This document shows, in pieces, positions 34,764 to 45,605 of a DNA stretch of 64,000 bases. The position numbers were made by a program, and so were the translations under genes. The stretch is taken from NCBI RefSeq assembly GCF_002305875.1, contig NZ_CP022098.1, forward strand, positions 6,324,001-6,388,000. The letters run 5' to 3'. Under the pieces are notes generated by a model. That model had not been told where the DNA came from, made no database searches, and worked only from the letters and a program-made list of their open reading frames with translations. Every line of letters begins with the position of its first letter. The first letter of the stretch is position 1. Origin of the DNA: Cystobacter fuscus (GTDB taxonomy: Bacteria > Myxococcota > Myxococcia > Myxococcales > Myxococcaceae).

Positions 34764-36033
34764 TTTTTGGCACCCATTTGCCGCTCTGGATTCGCGACTG
34801 TGTGTTTGATCTTGAATTTTCGAAGTGCGTGACGATCTTGCCATTCTTGTTTGTGATGACGACTCGATCGCCAGAAACGTGCACCGTATGTCCCGTCTCA
34901 GAATCAACGAACTTGCGTCCCTCCCTGATGACCCGATTCGCATCTCCTACTTGTCGATGTGTATCACCCGCGCGAGCTTCATTGGCTCTCTGCTTGCCAT
35001 GTCGGGTCCATCCAGCGGCGCCATCACCATCTCCTTGGCCCCCCCGAGATGCCATGGCGACAGCACCCGGAGCAAGGGCGATGGTGACAGACTCGGCGCT
35101 TACGGCGACCATCTCCACTTCCCCCACCGCCGCGAGACGGATGCCCACCTGTGTCTCCGCCTGCACCGCCGCCTGCATCGAGCCGGGTAGTTCCGGCACC
35201 TTCGTGGCCAGCCCCGGCGCCGTGTTGCCGATGGCCGCCATGGCCAGCATGGCGAACGCTCGCGCCGCGTTCCGACCCATGAGCTTGCCGTACCGCTCGC
35301 CCGCCGCGCGCAGTTGGCTGAACGTTGTGGCCCGCTCCGCCTCGTCCATCAGCCGTTTGAAGCCGACGACGAGGCCCCAGAAGGTATCGACGCCCACGTA
35401 GGAAATGATCGTGGCGGTCATCACGGCCGCGATGCCTTTCGAGACCGTCACGTCTGGAATGGAGACGAGAACCATGTAGGTGGTCCAGGTCCAGAGCACC
35501 GCCGCCACCATGGCGTGTGGGTCGGCCATGTCCTTGAACGCCTCCAGCATCTCGTCCAGTACTGCGCCCTTGGAAAGGGCCATGGCCAGCGCGAAACGAC
35601 CATCCCCGTTGACGGTGGGGCTTTCCGTCAGCAGGCGCAGACAATCCCCGGGCCTGCCAGTGCGCTCGCACCAGCGCAGGTAGTCGCGCGTCAACTCCAC
35701 CTCCGCCATCGTTGACTGCCCCTCCAGGTACTCGCCTGGCTTGAGCGGAGTGATGCGGCGGGTGGGTGTCTCGTACGTGTACGAACCGCTCCGCGCCTCC
35801 ACCTCGAACAGCCGCCGGGCAGCTTCCTGGGGCCGAGTGGGAGGCCGCGCATCCCGAGCCAGCTCCGATACGGCATCCTCGAACTCACCGTTGCCCAGTG
35901 CTACTGGCCTGGCGCCGGAACGAGGGGTGAAGACGAGGGGGGCAGTCTGGCCCGTGTCCAGGCGCACGACCCGAGAGGCGGTGCCACATCCGACGAGGAG
36001 AATCAGCAGCACAGCCGTGCAGCACACCTTCAT
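34756..36033 (-). CDS. SitA5-family polymorphic lipoprotein toxin
   Basis: 425 residues. Lipoprotein signal KVCCTAVLLILLVGC, then the SitA5-type N-terminal part: RVVRLDTGQTAPLVFTPR, ARRLFEVEARSGSYTYE, LTRDYLRWCERTGRPGDCLR, a hydrophobic double segment (SIPDVTVSKGIAAVMTATII) and ARAFAMLAMAAIGNTAPGLA. In myxobacteria such lipoproteins pass between cells by TraA/TraB outer-membrane exchange and kill recipients that lack the cognate SitI. The last 95 residues (RGGQGDGDG onward, with FVDSETGHTVHVSGDRVVI and a final SGKWVPKNE) form the variable toxin domain; it looks like a small alpha/beta nuclease, perhaps of the colicin D/E5-RelE type, but this is a guess. Start at ATG 36033 with GGAGGAG. Confidence 0.78.
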   Translation of the reverse strand: MKVCCTAVLLILLVGCGTASRVVRLDTGQTAPLVFTPRSGARPVALGNGEFEDAVSELARDARPPTRPQEAARRLFEVEARSGSYTYETPTRRITPLKPGEYLEGQSTMAEVELTRDYLRWCERTGRPGDCLRLLTESPTVNGDGRFALAMALSKGAVLDEMLEAFKDMADPHAMVAAVLWTWTTYMVLVSIPDVTVSKGIAAVMTATIISYVGVDTFWGLVVGFKRLMDEAERATTFSQLRAAGERYGKLMGRNAARAFAMLAMAAIGNTAPGLATKVPELPGSMQAAVQAETQVGIRLAAVGEVEMVAVSAESVTIALAPGAVAMASRGGQGDGDGAAGWTRHGKQRANEARAGDTHRQVGDANRVIREGRKFVDSETGHTVHVSGDRVVITNKNGKIVTHFENSRSNTQSRIQSGKWVPKNE

Positions 36034-36079
36034 GGGGACTCCTCCCAACCACCCCTCTATGGGTAGCCAGTCCGGAAGA

Positions 36080-36094
36080 GTACCCAATGGGTAC
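36080..36094. promoter_or_regulatory. inverted repeat upstream of the SitA-type gene
   Basis: GTACCC-AAT-GGGTAC, a perfect 6+6 inverted repeat 47 bases before the toxin start codon and inside the repeat-bounded unit. A related ATGGGTA also lies at 36059-36065. Candidate operator. Confidence 0.4.
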
Positions 36095-36131
36095 GACAAC
36101 CCCCGGAGCAGGGTTCTTGGGAAGGTCACTC

Positions 36132-36206
36132 CACCGACTACCCCGCGCTGCGGTGAGGACGGACCCGCGGGGGGGACTCCGCGCGCCTCGTCCCCCTCGC
36201 GGGCGC
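36132..36206. repeat. 75-bp direct repeat, right copy
   Basis: Identical to 34391-34465. Here the copy of the reductase tail (TDYPALR and stop) has no gene attached in front. Its last base is the first base of the icmF stop codon (read on the minus strand), so the repeat unit spans exactly the former intergenic space between the reductase and icmF. Confidence 0.95.
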
Positions 36207-39200
36207 TACATGTTGCGCCGGTACTGCCCGCCCACCTCGTACAGCGTGCGGGAGATCTGCCCGAGCGTGCAGACCTTACAGGCGTCCATCAGCGCGGTGA
36301 AGATGTTGCCATTGTCGAGCGCGGCGCGCCGCACGGCCTCGAGCGCCTGGGGAGCGGACTGCTCGTTGCGCTTGCGGAAGGCATCGCGCGAGGCGATGGC
36401 GTAGTCCTTCTCCTCGCGGTTGGCGCGGATGACCTCGGGCGGCGTCACGGTGGGCGAGCCCTTGGGATCCAGGAAGGTGTTCACGCCGATGATGGGCAGT
36501 GTGCCGTCGTGCTTGAGGGTCTCGTAGTAGAGCGACTCCTCCTGGATTTTGGAGCGCTGGTACATGCGCTCCATCGCCCCGAGCACCCCGCCCCGCTCGG
36601 AGATGGAGCGGAACTCGGTGAGCACGGCGGCCTCCACCAGGTCCGTCAGCTCCTCGATGATGAAGGAGCCCTGGTTGGGGTTCTCGTTCTTGGACAGACC
36701 GAATTCCTTGTTGATGACGAGCTGGATGGCGAGCGCGCGCCGCACACTCTCCTCGGTGGGCGTGGTGATGGCCTCGTCATAGGCGTTGGTGTGCAAGGAA
36801 TTGCAGTTGTCATTGAGCGCGAGCAGGGCCTGCAACGTGGTGCGGATGTCGTTGAAGGCGATCTCCTGGGCGTGGAGGCTCCGGCCGGACGTCTGGATGT
36901 GGTACTTGAGCTTCTGCGAGCGGTCATTGCCGCCGTACTTGTCGCGCATCGCCTTGGCCCAGATGCGACGGGCCACGCGCCCGAGCACCGAGTACTCGGG
37001 ATCCATGCCGTTGGAGAAGAAGAACGACAGGTTGGGCGCGAAGTCGTCGATGTGCATCCCGCGCGACAGGTAGTACTCGACGAAGGTGAAGCCGTTGGCC
37101 AGCGTGAAGGCGAGCTGGGAGATGGGGTTCGCCCCGGCCTCGGCGATGTGGTAGCCGGAGATGGACACCGAGTAGAAGTTCCGCACCTTCTTGTCGATGA
37201 AGTACTGCTGGATGTCGCCCATGAGCCGCAGGGCGAACTCCGTCGAGAAGATGCAGGTGTTCTGGGCCTGGTCCTCCTTGAGGATGTCGGCCTGCACGGT
37301 GCCACGCACGGACTGGAGCGTGGAGGCGCGGATGCGTTCGTACACGTCGCGCGGCAGCACCTCGTCACCGGACACGCCGAGCAGCAGCAGCCCGAGCCCA
37401 TCGTTGCCCTGCGGCAGCTCGCCCTGGTAGCGGGGCCGGGGCAGCCCACGCTCCTGGTAGAGCGCGTCGATCTTCTTGTCGATCTCCCCCACCAGTCCCT
37501 GGGCGCGGATCCACTTCTCGCACTGCTGATCCACCGCGGCGTTGAGGAAGAACCCGAGCAGCATGGGCGCGGGGCCGTTGATGGTCATGGACACGGACGT
37601 GGACGGGTCCGCCAGATCGAAGCCCGAGTAGAGCTTCTTGGCGTCGTCCACGTTGGCGATCGACACGCCCGAGTTGCCCACCTTGCCGTAGATGTCCGGC
37701 CGGAAGTCCGGGTCCTCGCCGTAGAGGGTGACGGAGTCGAACGCCGTGGACAGGCGCTTGGCGGGCAGTCCACGCGAGACGTAGTGGAAGCGCTTGTTGG
37801 TGCGCTCGGGACCGCCCTCGCCGGCGAACATGCGCGCGGGGTCCTCGTTCTCTCGCTTGAGGGGGAAGACGCCCGCGGTGAACGGGAAGGCACCCGGGGC
37901 GTTCTCGCGCAAGAGCCACGTGAGGATGTCGCCCCAGTCCTCGTAGCGCGGCAGCGCGATCTTCGGGATGCGCAGGTGCGAGAGCGACTCGGTGTAGAGA
38001 TCCAGCTCGATGACCTTGTCGCGCACCTGGAACTGGTACTTGGACGCCGCGTAGCGGCGCTTCGTCGCGGGCCACTCGCCGAGCAGCCGTCGGCAGTCCG
38101 TGTGCAGACGCGACTCCAGGTCGCGGTACAGCTCCACCAGCTCGCCCAGGTAGGCCGGCTCCCCTTCCACGCGCTCGGTGACCTGCACCACGTCCGAGGC
38201 GTCCTTGGGCTCGACGATCTCCAGGCGCTTCTTGCCCACGTTGGTGCGCAGCGCCTCGATGGTGCCGTGCAACTGGTACATCCGCCGGGCGATCGCCGCC
38301 TGCGAGCGGACGAACCGGTCATACGACTCGCACGTCTCGACGATCTCCGCGAGGTAGCGGGTGCGCTCGGGCGGGATGATCCACTTCTTCTCGCTCATGC
38401 CCGGGGTGAGCTGGAAGCCCGACTGGAGCGGCGCCCCGGTGCGTTTGGAGATGGTGTCGATGACGGCCCGGTAGAGCTGGTTCATGCCCGGGTCGTTGAA
38501 CTGCGAGGCGATGGTGCCGTAGACGGGCAGGCTCTCGTCGGGCGTGGAGAAGGCGTTGTGGTTGCGCTTCCACTGCTTGCGCACGTCGCGCAGCGCGTCG
38601 AGCGAGCCGCGCTTGTCGAACTTGTTGATGGCGATGACATCGGCGAAGTCGAGCATGTCGATCTTCTCGAGCTGCGTCGCGGCGCCGTACTCGGCCGTCA
38701 TCACGTAGAGCGACACGTCCGAGTGCTCGGTGATCTCCGTGTCGGACTGGCCGATGCCCGAGGTCTCCACCACGATGAGATCGAACCCGGCGGCCTTGCA
38801 GATTTCAATCGAGTCGCCGACGTGCTTGGACAGGGCGAGGTTGCTCTGGCGCGTGGCCATCGAGCGCATGTACACGCGCGGATGGTCGATGGAGTTCATG
38901 CGGATGCGATCGCCGAGCAGCGCGCCGCCGGACTTGCGCTTGGACGGATCCACGGAGAGCACCGCGAGCGTCTTGTCCGGGAAGTCCGCGAGGAAGCGCC
39001 GGACGAGCTCGTCGACGAGGCTCGACTTGCCCGCGCCGCCGGTGCCGGTGATGCCGAGCACGGGGACCTTGGGACCCTTGTCGACGAGGCGGGAGAGCGC
39101 TCCCCGAAGCTCCTCGCCCACGGTGGGGAAGTTCTCCGCGATGGTGATGAGCGAGGCGAGTTTCGAGGGATCGCGCGAGGGCGGCGACTCGAGCAGGGGC

Positions 39201-39673
39201 TTGAAGTCCGCGGAGCGCTTCTCGAAGTCACACTGGGAGACGAGATCGTCGATCATCCCCTGCAGGCCCATGGCGCGGCCGTCGTCCGGCGAGTAGATGC
39301 GCGCCACGCCGTAGCGGTGGAGTTCCTCGATCTCCGCCGGGAGGATGGTGCCGCCTCCGCCGCCGAACACCTTGATGTTCGCGCCGCGCTCGCGCAGCAG
39401 ATCGATCATGTACTTGAAGAACTCGACGTGCCCGCCCTGGTAGGAGGTGATGGCGATGCCCTGGGCATCCTCCTGGATGGCGCAGTCGACGATCTCCGCC
39501 ACCGAGCGGTTGTGACCCAGGTGGATGATTTCCGCGCCCGAGGACTGCATGAGGCGGCGCATCACGTTGATGGCCGCGTCGTGTCCGTCGAAGAGCGAAG
39601 CCGCCGTCACGATCCGCACGTGGAAACGTGGCTTGTAGGGGCTGGGAACGGGAGTCAGTTGAACGTTTCTCAC
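36206..39673 (-). CDS. icmF: fused isobutyryl-CoA mutase
   Basis: 1155 residues, the IcmF layout: B12-binding domain (residues 15-150; [21 protein letters not shown]), MeaI-type G-protein chaperone (about 200-480; P-loop [18 protein letters not shown]) and the (beta/alpha)8 mutase domain. Specificity residues point to isobutyryl-CoA: Phe in KRFHYVSRG and Gln in [10 protein letters not shown], where methylmalonyl-CoA mutase has Tyr and Arg (see mutB). It interconverts isobutyryl- and butyryl-CoA (or isovaleryl/pivalyl-CoA) using adenosylcobalamin, linking valine and branched fatty acid metabolism. GTG start at 39673. It follows meaB after 74 bases in the same direction, so it may share that transcript. 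Confidence 0.93.
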   Translation of the reverse strand: MRNVQLTPVPSPYKPRFHVRIVTAASLFDGHDAAINVMRRLMQSSGAEIIHLGHNRSVAEIVDCAIQEDAQGIAITSYQGGHVEFFKYMIDLLRERGANIKVFGGGGGTILPAEIEELHRYGVARIYSPDDGRAMGLQGMIDDLVSQCDFEKRSADFKPLLESPPSRDPSKLASLITIAENFPTVGEELRGALSRLVDKGPKVPVLGITGTGGAGKSSLVDELVRRFLADFPDKTLAVLSVDPSKRKSGGALLGDRIRMNSIDHPRVYMRSMATRQSNLALSKHVGDSIEICKAAGFDLIVVETSGIGQSDTEITEHSDVSLYVMTAEYGAATQLEKIDMLDFADVIAINKFDKRGSLDALRDVRKQWKRNHNAFSTPDESLPVYGTIASQFNDPGMNQLYRAVIDTISKRTGAPLQSGFQLTPGMSEKKWIIPPERTRYLAEIVETCESYDRFVRSQAAIARRMYQLHGTIEALRTNVGKKRLEIVEPKDASDVVQVTERVEGEPAYLGELVELYRDLESRLHTDCRRLLGEWPATKRRYAASKYQFQVRDKVIELDLYTESLSHLRIPKIALPRYEDWGDILTWLLRENAPGAFPFTAGVFPLKRENEDPARMFAGEGGPERTNKRFHYVSRGLPAKRLSTAFDSVTLYGEDPDFRPDIYGKVGNSGVSIANVDDAKKLYSGFDLADPSTSVSMTINGPAPMLLGFFLNAAVDQQCEKWIRAQGLVGEIDKKIDALYQERGLPRPRYQGELPQGNDGLGLLLLGVSGDEVLPRDVYERIRASTLQSVRGTVQADILKEDQAQNTCIFSTEFALRLMGDIQQYFIDKKVRNFYSVSISGYHIAEAGANPISQLAFTLANGFTFVEYYLSRGMHIDDFAPNLSFFFSNGMDPEYSVLGRVARRIWAKAMRDKYGGNDRSQKLKYHIQTSGRSLHAQEIAFNDIRTTLQALLALNDNCNSLHTNAYDEAITTPTEESVRRALAIQLVINKEFGLSKNENPNQGSFIIEELTDLVEAAVLTEFRSISERGGVLGAMERMYQRSKIQEESLYYETLKHDGTLPIIGVNTFLDPKGSPTVTPPEVIRANREEKDYAIASRDAFRKRNEQSAPQALEAVRRAALDNGNIFTALMDACKVCTLGQISRTLYEVGGQYRRNM

Positions 39674-39747
39674 GCTCGTACACTTAGAGCGCGCTCAGGG
39701 CCGGAGCAAGCGATTGAACCGGGCGCCGCGGCTTCCGACGCGGCCCG

Positions 39748-40731
39748 TCATGCGGGCGGTTTCGGCAGGAAACAATTCAACACGCGCAGTGCGGCGGATG
39801 TCGGGGTGACATGTCCCTCGCGCACCTCGGTTTCCAGGGTGGGAATGAGGGCGGCCACCTCGGGGTGCGCCCGCAGGGCCGCTCGCAGTCCGTCCTGGAT
39901 CATCGCCCACATCCAGTCCACCTGCTGCGCCCGGCGGCGGCGCGCGAGCTCCCCGGAAGCCGAGCGGGTGCCGAGGTGCTTGTCGATGGAGGACCACAGG
40001 GCGGCGATGCCCGTGCCCTCGAGGGCGCTGCACGTGAGGACCTCGGGCTCGGCGCCCGCGCGCATCAGGTGCAGGGCGGCGCGGTACTGGGCCTGGGCGC
40101 GCAGGGCCCGCGGCGCGTTGTCCCCATCCGCCTTGTTGATGGCGACCATGTCCGCCACTTCCAGGATGCCGCGCTTGATGCCCTGCAGCTCGTCGCCCGC
40201 GCCGGCGAGCATGAGCACCAGGTAGAAGTCCACCAGGTCCGTGACGACCGTCTCCGACTGCCCCACCCCCACCGTCTCCACCAGCACCACGTCGAAGCCG
40301 GCGGCCTCGCACAGGAGCAACGTCTCGCGCGTCTTGCGCGCCACGCCGCCCAGGGTGCCACTCGAGGGGCTCGGACGGATGTAGGCCGAGGGCTCGCGCG
40401 ACAGCCGGGCCATGCGCGTCTTGTCACCCAGGATGCTGCCGCCCGTGACGGTGCTGGAGGGATCGATGGCGAGCACCGCGACGCGCCTTCCCTCCCCCAC
40501 CAGGTGCATGCCCAGGGCGTCGATGAACGTGCTCTTTCCCACGCCCGGCACGCCGCTGATGCCCACGCGCCGGCTGCCTCCCGTGTGGGGCAGCAGCCGT
40601 GCGAGCACCTCCTGCGCGAGCGCCGCGTGGCGCGGGTGCTCGCTCTCCACCAGGGTGATGGCGCGGGCGAGCATGGTGCGATTGCCCGCGCGCACGCCCT
40701 CCACGTAGGAGTCCGCCGTGAGTGGCTTCAC
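39748..40731 (-). CDS. meaB: methylmalonyl-CoA mutase-associated GTPase MeaB
   Basis: 327 residues. G3E GTPase with P-loop [29 protein letters not shown] switch region, ETVGVGQSE and NKADGDN as the base-specificity motif. MeaB gates cobalamin delivery and protects and reactivates methylmalonyl-CoA mutase. The GTG start at 40731 overlaps the mutB stop in the form GTGA, so the genes are translationally coupled. Third gene of the mutA-mutB-meaB unit. Confidence 0.93.
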   Translation of the reverse strand: MKPLTADSYVEGVRAGNRTMLARAITLVESEHPRHAALAQEVLARLLPHTGGSRRVGISGVPGVGKSTFIDALGMHLVGEGRRVAVLAIDPSSTVTGGSILGDKTRMARLSREPSAYIRPSPSSGTLGGVARKTRETLLLCEAAGFDVVLVETVGVGQSETVVTDLVDFYLVLMLAGAGDELQGIKRGILEVADMVAINKADGDNAPRALRAQAQYRAALHLMRAGAEPEVLTCSALEGTGIAALWSSIDKHLGTRSASGELARRRRAQQVDWMWAMIQDGLRAALRAHPEVAALIPTLETEVREGHVTPTSAALRVLNCFLPKPPA

Positions 40732-42917
40732 GCCTCCCCCAGCGAGGCGGTCAGCTTGTCGAGCAGCTCGATGGCCGCCTTGGCGATGACGGTGCCGGGG
40801 CCGAAGATGGCCGAGGCCCCGGCGGTGCGCAGCGCGTCGTAGTCCTGCACGGGGATGACGCCGCCCACGACGATCATGATGTCCTCGCGGCCCAGCGCCG
40901 CGAGCGCCTGCTTGAGCTGGGGCACGAGCGTGAGGTGGCCCGCGGCGAGCGAGCTGGCGCCCACGATGTGCACGTCGTTCTCCACGGCCTGGCGCGCCGA
41001 CTCCTCGGGCGTCTGGAACAGGGGCCCGATGTCCACGTCGAAGCCCAGGTCCGCGAACGCCGTGGCGATGACCTTCTGGCCGCGGTCGTGCCCGTCCTGC
41101 CCCATCTTCGCGATGAGGATGCGCGGCCGGCGGCCGACGCGCGCGAGGAAGGCGTCGGCCCGGGTGCGTGCCTCGGCGATGCCCTGGGCGTCCTTGCCCG
41201 CCTCGCTCGCGTACACCCCCGTCACGCCGCGCGCCGTGGCCTCGTAGCGTCCGAAGACCTTCTCGAGCGCGGCACTGATCTCCCCCACCGTGGCCTTGGC
41301 CCGCGCCGCGTCGATGGCGAGCGCGAGCAGGTTGCCCTCGCGCCGCTCCGCGGCCGTGGTGAGCGCGTCGAGCCGTCGGCGCACCTCGTCCGCGTTACGC
41401 TCCGCGCGCAGCTCGCGCAGCCGGGCGATCTGCGCCTCGCGCACGGCGGAGTTGTCCACCTTGAGGATCTCGATCGTGTCCTCGTGCTCGGGTGGGTACT
41501 TGTTCACGCCGATGATGGCCTGCCGGCCCGAGTCGATGCGGGCCTGGGTGCGCGCCGCCGCCTCCTCGATGCGCAGCTTGGGCAGCCCCGCTTCAATGGC
41601 CTTGGTCATGCCGCCGAGCGCCTCGACCTCCTGGATGTGCGCCCACGCCTTCTGGGCGAGCTCATGGGTGAGGCGCTCCACGTAGTAGCTGCCGCCCCAC
41701 GGATCGATGACGCGCGTGGTGCCGCTCTCGAGCTGGAGGTAGAGCTGGGTGTTGCGCGCGATGCGGGCGCTGAAGTCGGTGGGGAGCGCAATCGCCTCGT
41801 CGAGCGAGTTGGTGTGCAGGCTCTGGGTGTGGCCCTGGGTGGCGGCCATGGCCTCCACGCAGGTGCGCACCACGTTGTTGAACACGTCCTGGGCGGTGAG
41901 GCTCCAGCCGGACGTCTGGCTGTGCGTGCGCAGCGCGAGGCTCTTGTCGCTCCTGGGCGAGAAGCCCTTGATGAGTTTGGCCCAGAGCATCCGGGCCGCG
42001 CGCATCTTGGCCACCTCCATGAAGAAGTTCATGCCGATGGCCCAGAAGAACGACAGCCGGGGCGCGAACGCGTCCACGCTCAGGCCCGCCGCGAGCCCCG
42101 CGCGCACGTACTCCACGCCATCCGCCAGCGTGTAGCCGAGCTCCAGGTCCTGCGTCGCCCCCGCCTCCTGCATGTGGTAGCCGCTGATGCTGATGCTGTT
42201 GAAGCGCGGCATCCGCTCCGCGGTGAAGCGGAAGATGTCGCCGATGATGCGCATCGACGGGCCCGGCGGGTAGATGTACGTGTTGCGGACCATGAACTCC
42301 TTGAGGATGTCGTTCTGGATGGTCCCGCTGAGCTGCTCGGGGCGCACGCCCTGCTCCTCGGCCGCCACCACGTAGAGCGCGAGCACCGGGAGCACCGCCC
42401 CGTTCATCGTCATCGACACGCTCATCTGATCGAGCGGGATGCGATCGAACAGGATGCGCATGTCCTTGATGGAGTCGATGGCCACGCCCGCCATGCCCAC
42501 GTCGCCCGCCACGCGCGGATGGTCGCTGTCGTAGCCGCGGTGCGTGGCCAGATCGAAGGCGATGGACAACCCCTTCTGTCCGGCCGAGAGGTTGCGGCGG
42601 TAGAAGGCATTGGAGGCCTCGGCCGTGGAGAAGCCGGCGTACTGGCGCACCGTCCACGGCTGCTGCACGTACATGGTGGAGTACGGGCCGCGCACGAAGG
42701 GCGGCAGGCCCGGCAGCGAGCCCAGGTGCTCCACCCCCTCCAGGTCCTCGGGGGTGTAGAAGGGCTTGAGCGGCAGGCCCTCGGGCGTGAGCCAGGGCTC
42801 GGCGCCGCGGTTGGCCTCGCGCGCGTGTTGGCGCTGGGCCTCGAGCGCGGACGCGGAGGGGCGAGTTTCAGGGGCGTCGAAGTCGATGCCGGAGAAGTCC
42901 GGGACGTGGGTGCGCAT
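40728..42917 (-). CDS. mutB: methylmalonyl-CoA mutase large (catalytic) subunit
   Basis: 729 residues, standard length. Catalytic barrel with [18 protein letters not shown] (substrate Tyr), [11 protein letters not shown] (carboxylate-binding Arg) and [12 protein letters not shown] (Tyr-His pair); C-terminal B12 domain with [13 protein letters not shown] (the DxHxxG base-off motif) and the strand [10 protein letters not shown]. Converts (R)-methylmalonyl-CoA to succinyl-CoA in propionate, valine and isoleucine breakdown. The ATG shares one base with the mutA stop (TGATG). Confidence 0.96.
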   Translation of the reverse strand: MRTHVPDFSGIDFDAPETRPSASALEAQRQHAREANRGAEPWLTPEGLPLKPFYTPEDLEGVEHLGSLPGLPPFVRGPYSTMYVQQPWTVRQYAGFSTAEASNAFYRRNLSAGQKGLSIAFDLATHRGYDSDHPRVAGDVGMAGVAIDSIKDMRILFDRIPLDQMSVSMTMNGAVLPVLALYVVAAEEQGVRPEQLSGTIQNDILKEFMVRNTYIYPPGPSMRIIGDIFRFTAERMPRFNSISISGYHMQEAGATQDLELGYTLADGVEYVRAGLAAGLSVDAFAPRLSFFWAIGMNFFMEVAKMRAARMLWAKLIKGFSPRSDKSLALRTHSQTSGWSLTAQDVFNNVVRTCVEAMAATQGHTQSLHTNSLDEAIALPTDFSARIARNTQLYLQLESGTTRVIDPWGGSYYVERLTHELAQKAWAHIQEVEALGGMTKAIEAGLPKLRIEEAAARTQARIDSGRQAIIGVNKYPPEHEDTIEILKVDNSAVREAQIARLRELRAERNADEVRRRLDALTTAAERREGNLLALAIDAARAKATVGEISAALEKVFGRYEATARGVTGVYASEAGKDAQGIAEARTRADAFLARVGRRPRILIAKMGQDGHDRGQKVIATAFADLGFDVDIGPLFQTPEESARQAVENDVHIVGASSLAAGHLTLVPQLKQALAALGREDIMIVVGGVIPVQDYDALRTAGASAIFGPGTVIAKAAIELLDKLTASLGEA

Positions 42918-44794
42918 CAGGCCACTCCGAGCTGCTGGTGCAGTGAGGACAGGAGCGCGAACAGGTCCGCCCCCGCGTAGATGAAGAGATCCACGCCCGC
43001 CGCGCGGAACGCGGCCTCGTGGTCACCGGGACGGCCCGCGACCGCCACCACCCGGGCCCCTCGGGCCTTGAGCGCGGCGCACAGCGCGGGCACCTGGTCC
43101 GGGTAGAGCGCGTCCGGGCCGGAGATGACCGCGAGCGCGGCACCGGACCCGGCGAAGAGTTCCGCCGCGGTGGCCGCGTCCGCGAAGCCGTGGTGCTCCT
43201 GGGCCTCGATACCGCCAACGGCCAGCGCGTTGACGATCCACGTCGAGCGCGTGGTGTGCTCGGCCACCGTGCCCAGGTTGGCCATGAAGGCGCGCGGCCG
43301 CACACCGTGCGAGAGCAGGTACCGGTCACTCGCGTCCCGCAGCGCCTCGAACGTCTCGGCCACCCGCGTGGGACGCAGCGCTGGGTTGCTCGGGGCGGAC
43401 GGACGGGCCTCGCGGCGCACGGGCGTCTCGCCCAGGTGGGGGAACTCGCTCACGCCCACGATGGGCAGGCGGCGCGTGCGCACGGCCTTGTCCCGCGCGG
43501 CGCGCGTCTCCTCGAGCACCCGGGCCACCTCTCCCGTGGCGAGCGCCCGGGCCATGCCGCCCAGCCCCTCGATGCGCCGCAGCTCCGCCCACGCCGCGCG
43601 GGCGAACTCCCCGGTGAGCTGCTCGAGGTAGTAGCTGCCCCCGGCGGGATCCGCCACCCGGTTGAGGCTCGACTCGTCGCGCAGGATGAGCTGCGTGTTG
43701 CGTGCGAGGCGGCGGGCACCCGCGTCCGGCGTCCCGAGCGCCTCGTCGAAGGGCGAGGTGCTCACGCTGTCCGCGCCGCCCACCACGGCGGCGAACGACT
43801 CGGCGGTGGCGCGCAGGATGTTCACCCATGGATCTCTCTGGGTCTTGGTGGCGCTCGCGGTGCGCGCGTGCAGCGCCATGGCCTGCGCCCCGGGCGAGCC
43901 CCCGGAGGCGGCGACGACCTTGGACCACAGCAGCCGCGCCGCGCGCAGCCTGGCGATCTCCGGGAAGAACTGGCCCCCGACGGACAGGGCGAACTGGATG
44001 GAGCGCGCCGCGTCCTCGGGGGGCATGCCCGCGCGCTCCAGCGTGCGCAGGTACTCCACGCCCGTGGCGATGGCCCACGCCAGCTCGTGCACGGACGTGG
44101 CGCCCGCGTCGGCGTAGGAGCGAGTCGAGACGAGCAGCGCGCGCAGGCCCGGCGCCTCCTGGCGCAGCGACTTGACGAGGGACACCGCCTCGGCGTCCCA
44201 CTCCACCCCGGGCCTGGCGGCCAGCGCGTCCGTGTGCGTCAGGGCGCCGAGCGGATCGAGGCCGAGGCCGCCGCGAAGCTTCTCGCGCGGGACCTGGGCC
44301 TTCTGCGCGGCCTGCAACAGCAGGTGCGCGAAGGAGAGCGGCCTCGTCTCCGGCTCGAGGTACACGGGCGTCCTGGCGAGCGGCACATGGGCGAGCAACC
44401 GCTCCAGGGAGGCCAGGTCCGTCACGCGGATGCCCCGCGACTCGCCGAGGCACAACCACACCCCGAGGGAGCCGCGCTCCAGGTCCACGCGAATGGCCTC
44501 GGAGGCGAGCGCCACGTCCGGCTCGGAGTACTCCTGGCAGACGAGCCAGCCGCCCTCGGTGAGGCCGAGCGGGTGGGTGCCGCGCACGTAGGGGGCGACG
44601 CCGGGAGGCTCGGGCGGAGGGGTGCCGCTAGCGTCCTCTGGCGTGTAGAGGGGCCGCAGCGACAGGCCTCCCTCGAGCGATGACTGGAGCGACGTGAAGG
44701 GCTTGCCCTTCAGGTCCTTGTCCACGAGCCGGCGCCAGTCGTCCACCGAGGGGGCTGGGAAGTCCGTGGCGATGTGAAGAGGCACTTGCGACAT
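42917..44794 (-). CDS. mutA: methylmalonyl-CoA mutase small subunit
   Basis: 625 residues. Same fold as MutB but diverged: N-terminal [40 protein letters not shown] in the barrel, and a C-terminal B12-like domain where the DxHxxG histidine motif is absent. It is the structural, non-catalytic partner in the MutAB heterodimer. ATG 44794 is chosen over the longer frame to 44884 since GAGGA precedes it and family starts fit. First gene of the mut unit; no cobalamin riboswitch is visible in the short upstream gap. Confidence 0.92.
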   Translation of the reverse strand: MSQVPLHIATDFPAPSVDDWRRLVDKDLKGKPFTSLQSSLEGGLSLRPLYTPEDASGTPPPEPPGVAPYVRGTHPLGLTEGGWLVCQEYSEPDVALASEAIRVDLERGSLGVWLCLGESRGIRVTDLASLERLLAHVPLARTPVYLEPETRPLSFAHLLLQAAQKAQVPREKLRGGLGLDPLGALTHTDALAARPGVEWDAEAVSLVKSLRQEAPGLRALLVSTRSYADAGATSVHELAWAIATGVEYLRTLERAGMPPEDAARSIQFALSVGGQFFPEIARLRAARLLWSKVVAASGGSPGAQAMALHARTASATKTQRDPWVNILRATAESFAAVVGGADSVSTSPFDEALGTPDAGARRLARNTQLILRDESSLNRVADPAGGSYYLEQLTGEFARAAWAELRRIEGLGGMARALATGEVARVLEETRAARDKAVRTRRLPIVGVSEFPHLGETPVRREARPSAPSNPALRPTRVAETFEALRDASDRYLLSHGVRPRAFMANLGTVAEHTTRSTWIVNALAVGGIEAQEHHGFADAATAAELFAGSGAALAVISGPDALYPDQVPALCAALKARGARVVAVAGRPGDHEAAFRAAGVDLFIYAGADLFALLSSLHQQLGVA

Positions 44795-44923
44795 GCGGCG
44801 TCCTCGCTGGGTAGACCTCTCCCATAGGCCCAACTTCGCGGCGGGGCAATGGGACTCTGGGGGGCGGCCGAGGGAGCGCGACAACGTGTTGCGTCAACCT
44901 GCGGACGCCCACAGGATGGCCCC

Positions 44924-45547
44924 ATGAAGATCGACGTATTTTCCGACATCGTCTGCCCGTGGTGCTTCATCGGCACGGAGCGGCTCGCTCGTGCGCTGGA
45001 CTCGCTCGGCATGGCCTCCACGGCCCGGGTGGAACACCATGCCTTCATGCTCCGGTCCGACACGCCCCGCACCGGGAACAATCTCCACGAGGAACTGCGC
45101 GCGAAGTACGGCGTGGATCCCCAGGCGATGTTCGAGCGGGTCGAGTCCGCCGCCCGGGAGAGTGGCATCTCCCTGGAGCTGTCCAGGCAGCCCCTCACCT
45201 ACCCCACCCAGTGGGCCCACACGCTCCTGCGGCACGCGGGACCCAAGGGCACCCAGAAGGCGCTCGCCCGCGCGCTCTTCGGCGCGTATTTCCTCGAGGG
45301 CCGGAACATCGCCGATCCGGTGGAGCTGCGGCGCCTGGCCATCGCGCACGGTTTCTCGGACGAGGAGGCCACGCGCCTGCTCGAGGATCCGCGCGAGTAC
45401 GAGCTCACCCAGCGCGAGTCGGACGAGGCCCACCAGCGGGGCATCCGCGGCGTCCCCTTCTTCGTCTTCAACGAGCGCTTCGCCGTGTCGGGCGCGCAGC
45501 CGGAGAGCGTGTTCCGTGAAGCGATTCAGCGGGCCGTGACCGGATGA
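44924..45547 (+). CDS. DsbA-family oxidoreductase, FrnE-like
   Basis: 207 residues, cytoplasmic (no signal). Thioredoxin-fold with active site DIVCPWCFIG (CPWC) and the DsbA/FrnE helical insert (RQPLTYPTQWAHTLLRHA); the cis-Pro loop reads GIRGVPFFVF. The FrnE branch is linked to oxidative stress or polyketide gene clusters; the family also includes 2-hydroxychromene-2-carboxylate isomerase-like enzymes. Divergent from mutA across 129 bases. Start at ATG 44924. Confidence 0.88.
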   Translation: MKIDVFSDIVCPWCFIGTERLARALDSLGMASTARVEHHAFMLRSDTPRTGNNLHEELRAKYGVDPQAMFERVESAARESGISLELSRQPLTYPTQWAHTLLRHAGPKGTQKALARALFGAYFLEGRNIADPVELRRLAIAHGFSDEEATRLLEDPREYELTQRESDEAHQRGIRGVPFFVFNERFAVSGAQPESVFREAIQRAVTG

Positions 45548-45605
45548 TGGGACGTGCTACATTCACTGCTGGTCAGCCCGCCCATGGTCGAGAGGAGCGC
45601 AACCC

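Noticed and set aside
35741..40225. 1494-codon open frame on the plus strand across sitA, icmF and meaB
   Set aside because: Antisense to three genes with clear catalytic motifs; composition (Val/Leu/His/Gly/Arg repeats) is that of a high-GC shadow frame.
44795..44923. Looked for a cobalamin riboswitch upstream of the mut genes
   Set aside because: The gap is only 129 bases, shared with a divergent gene, and no B12-box-like conserved core was found.
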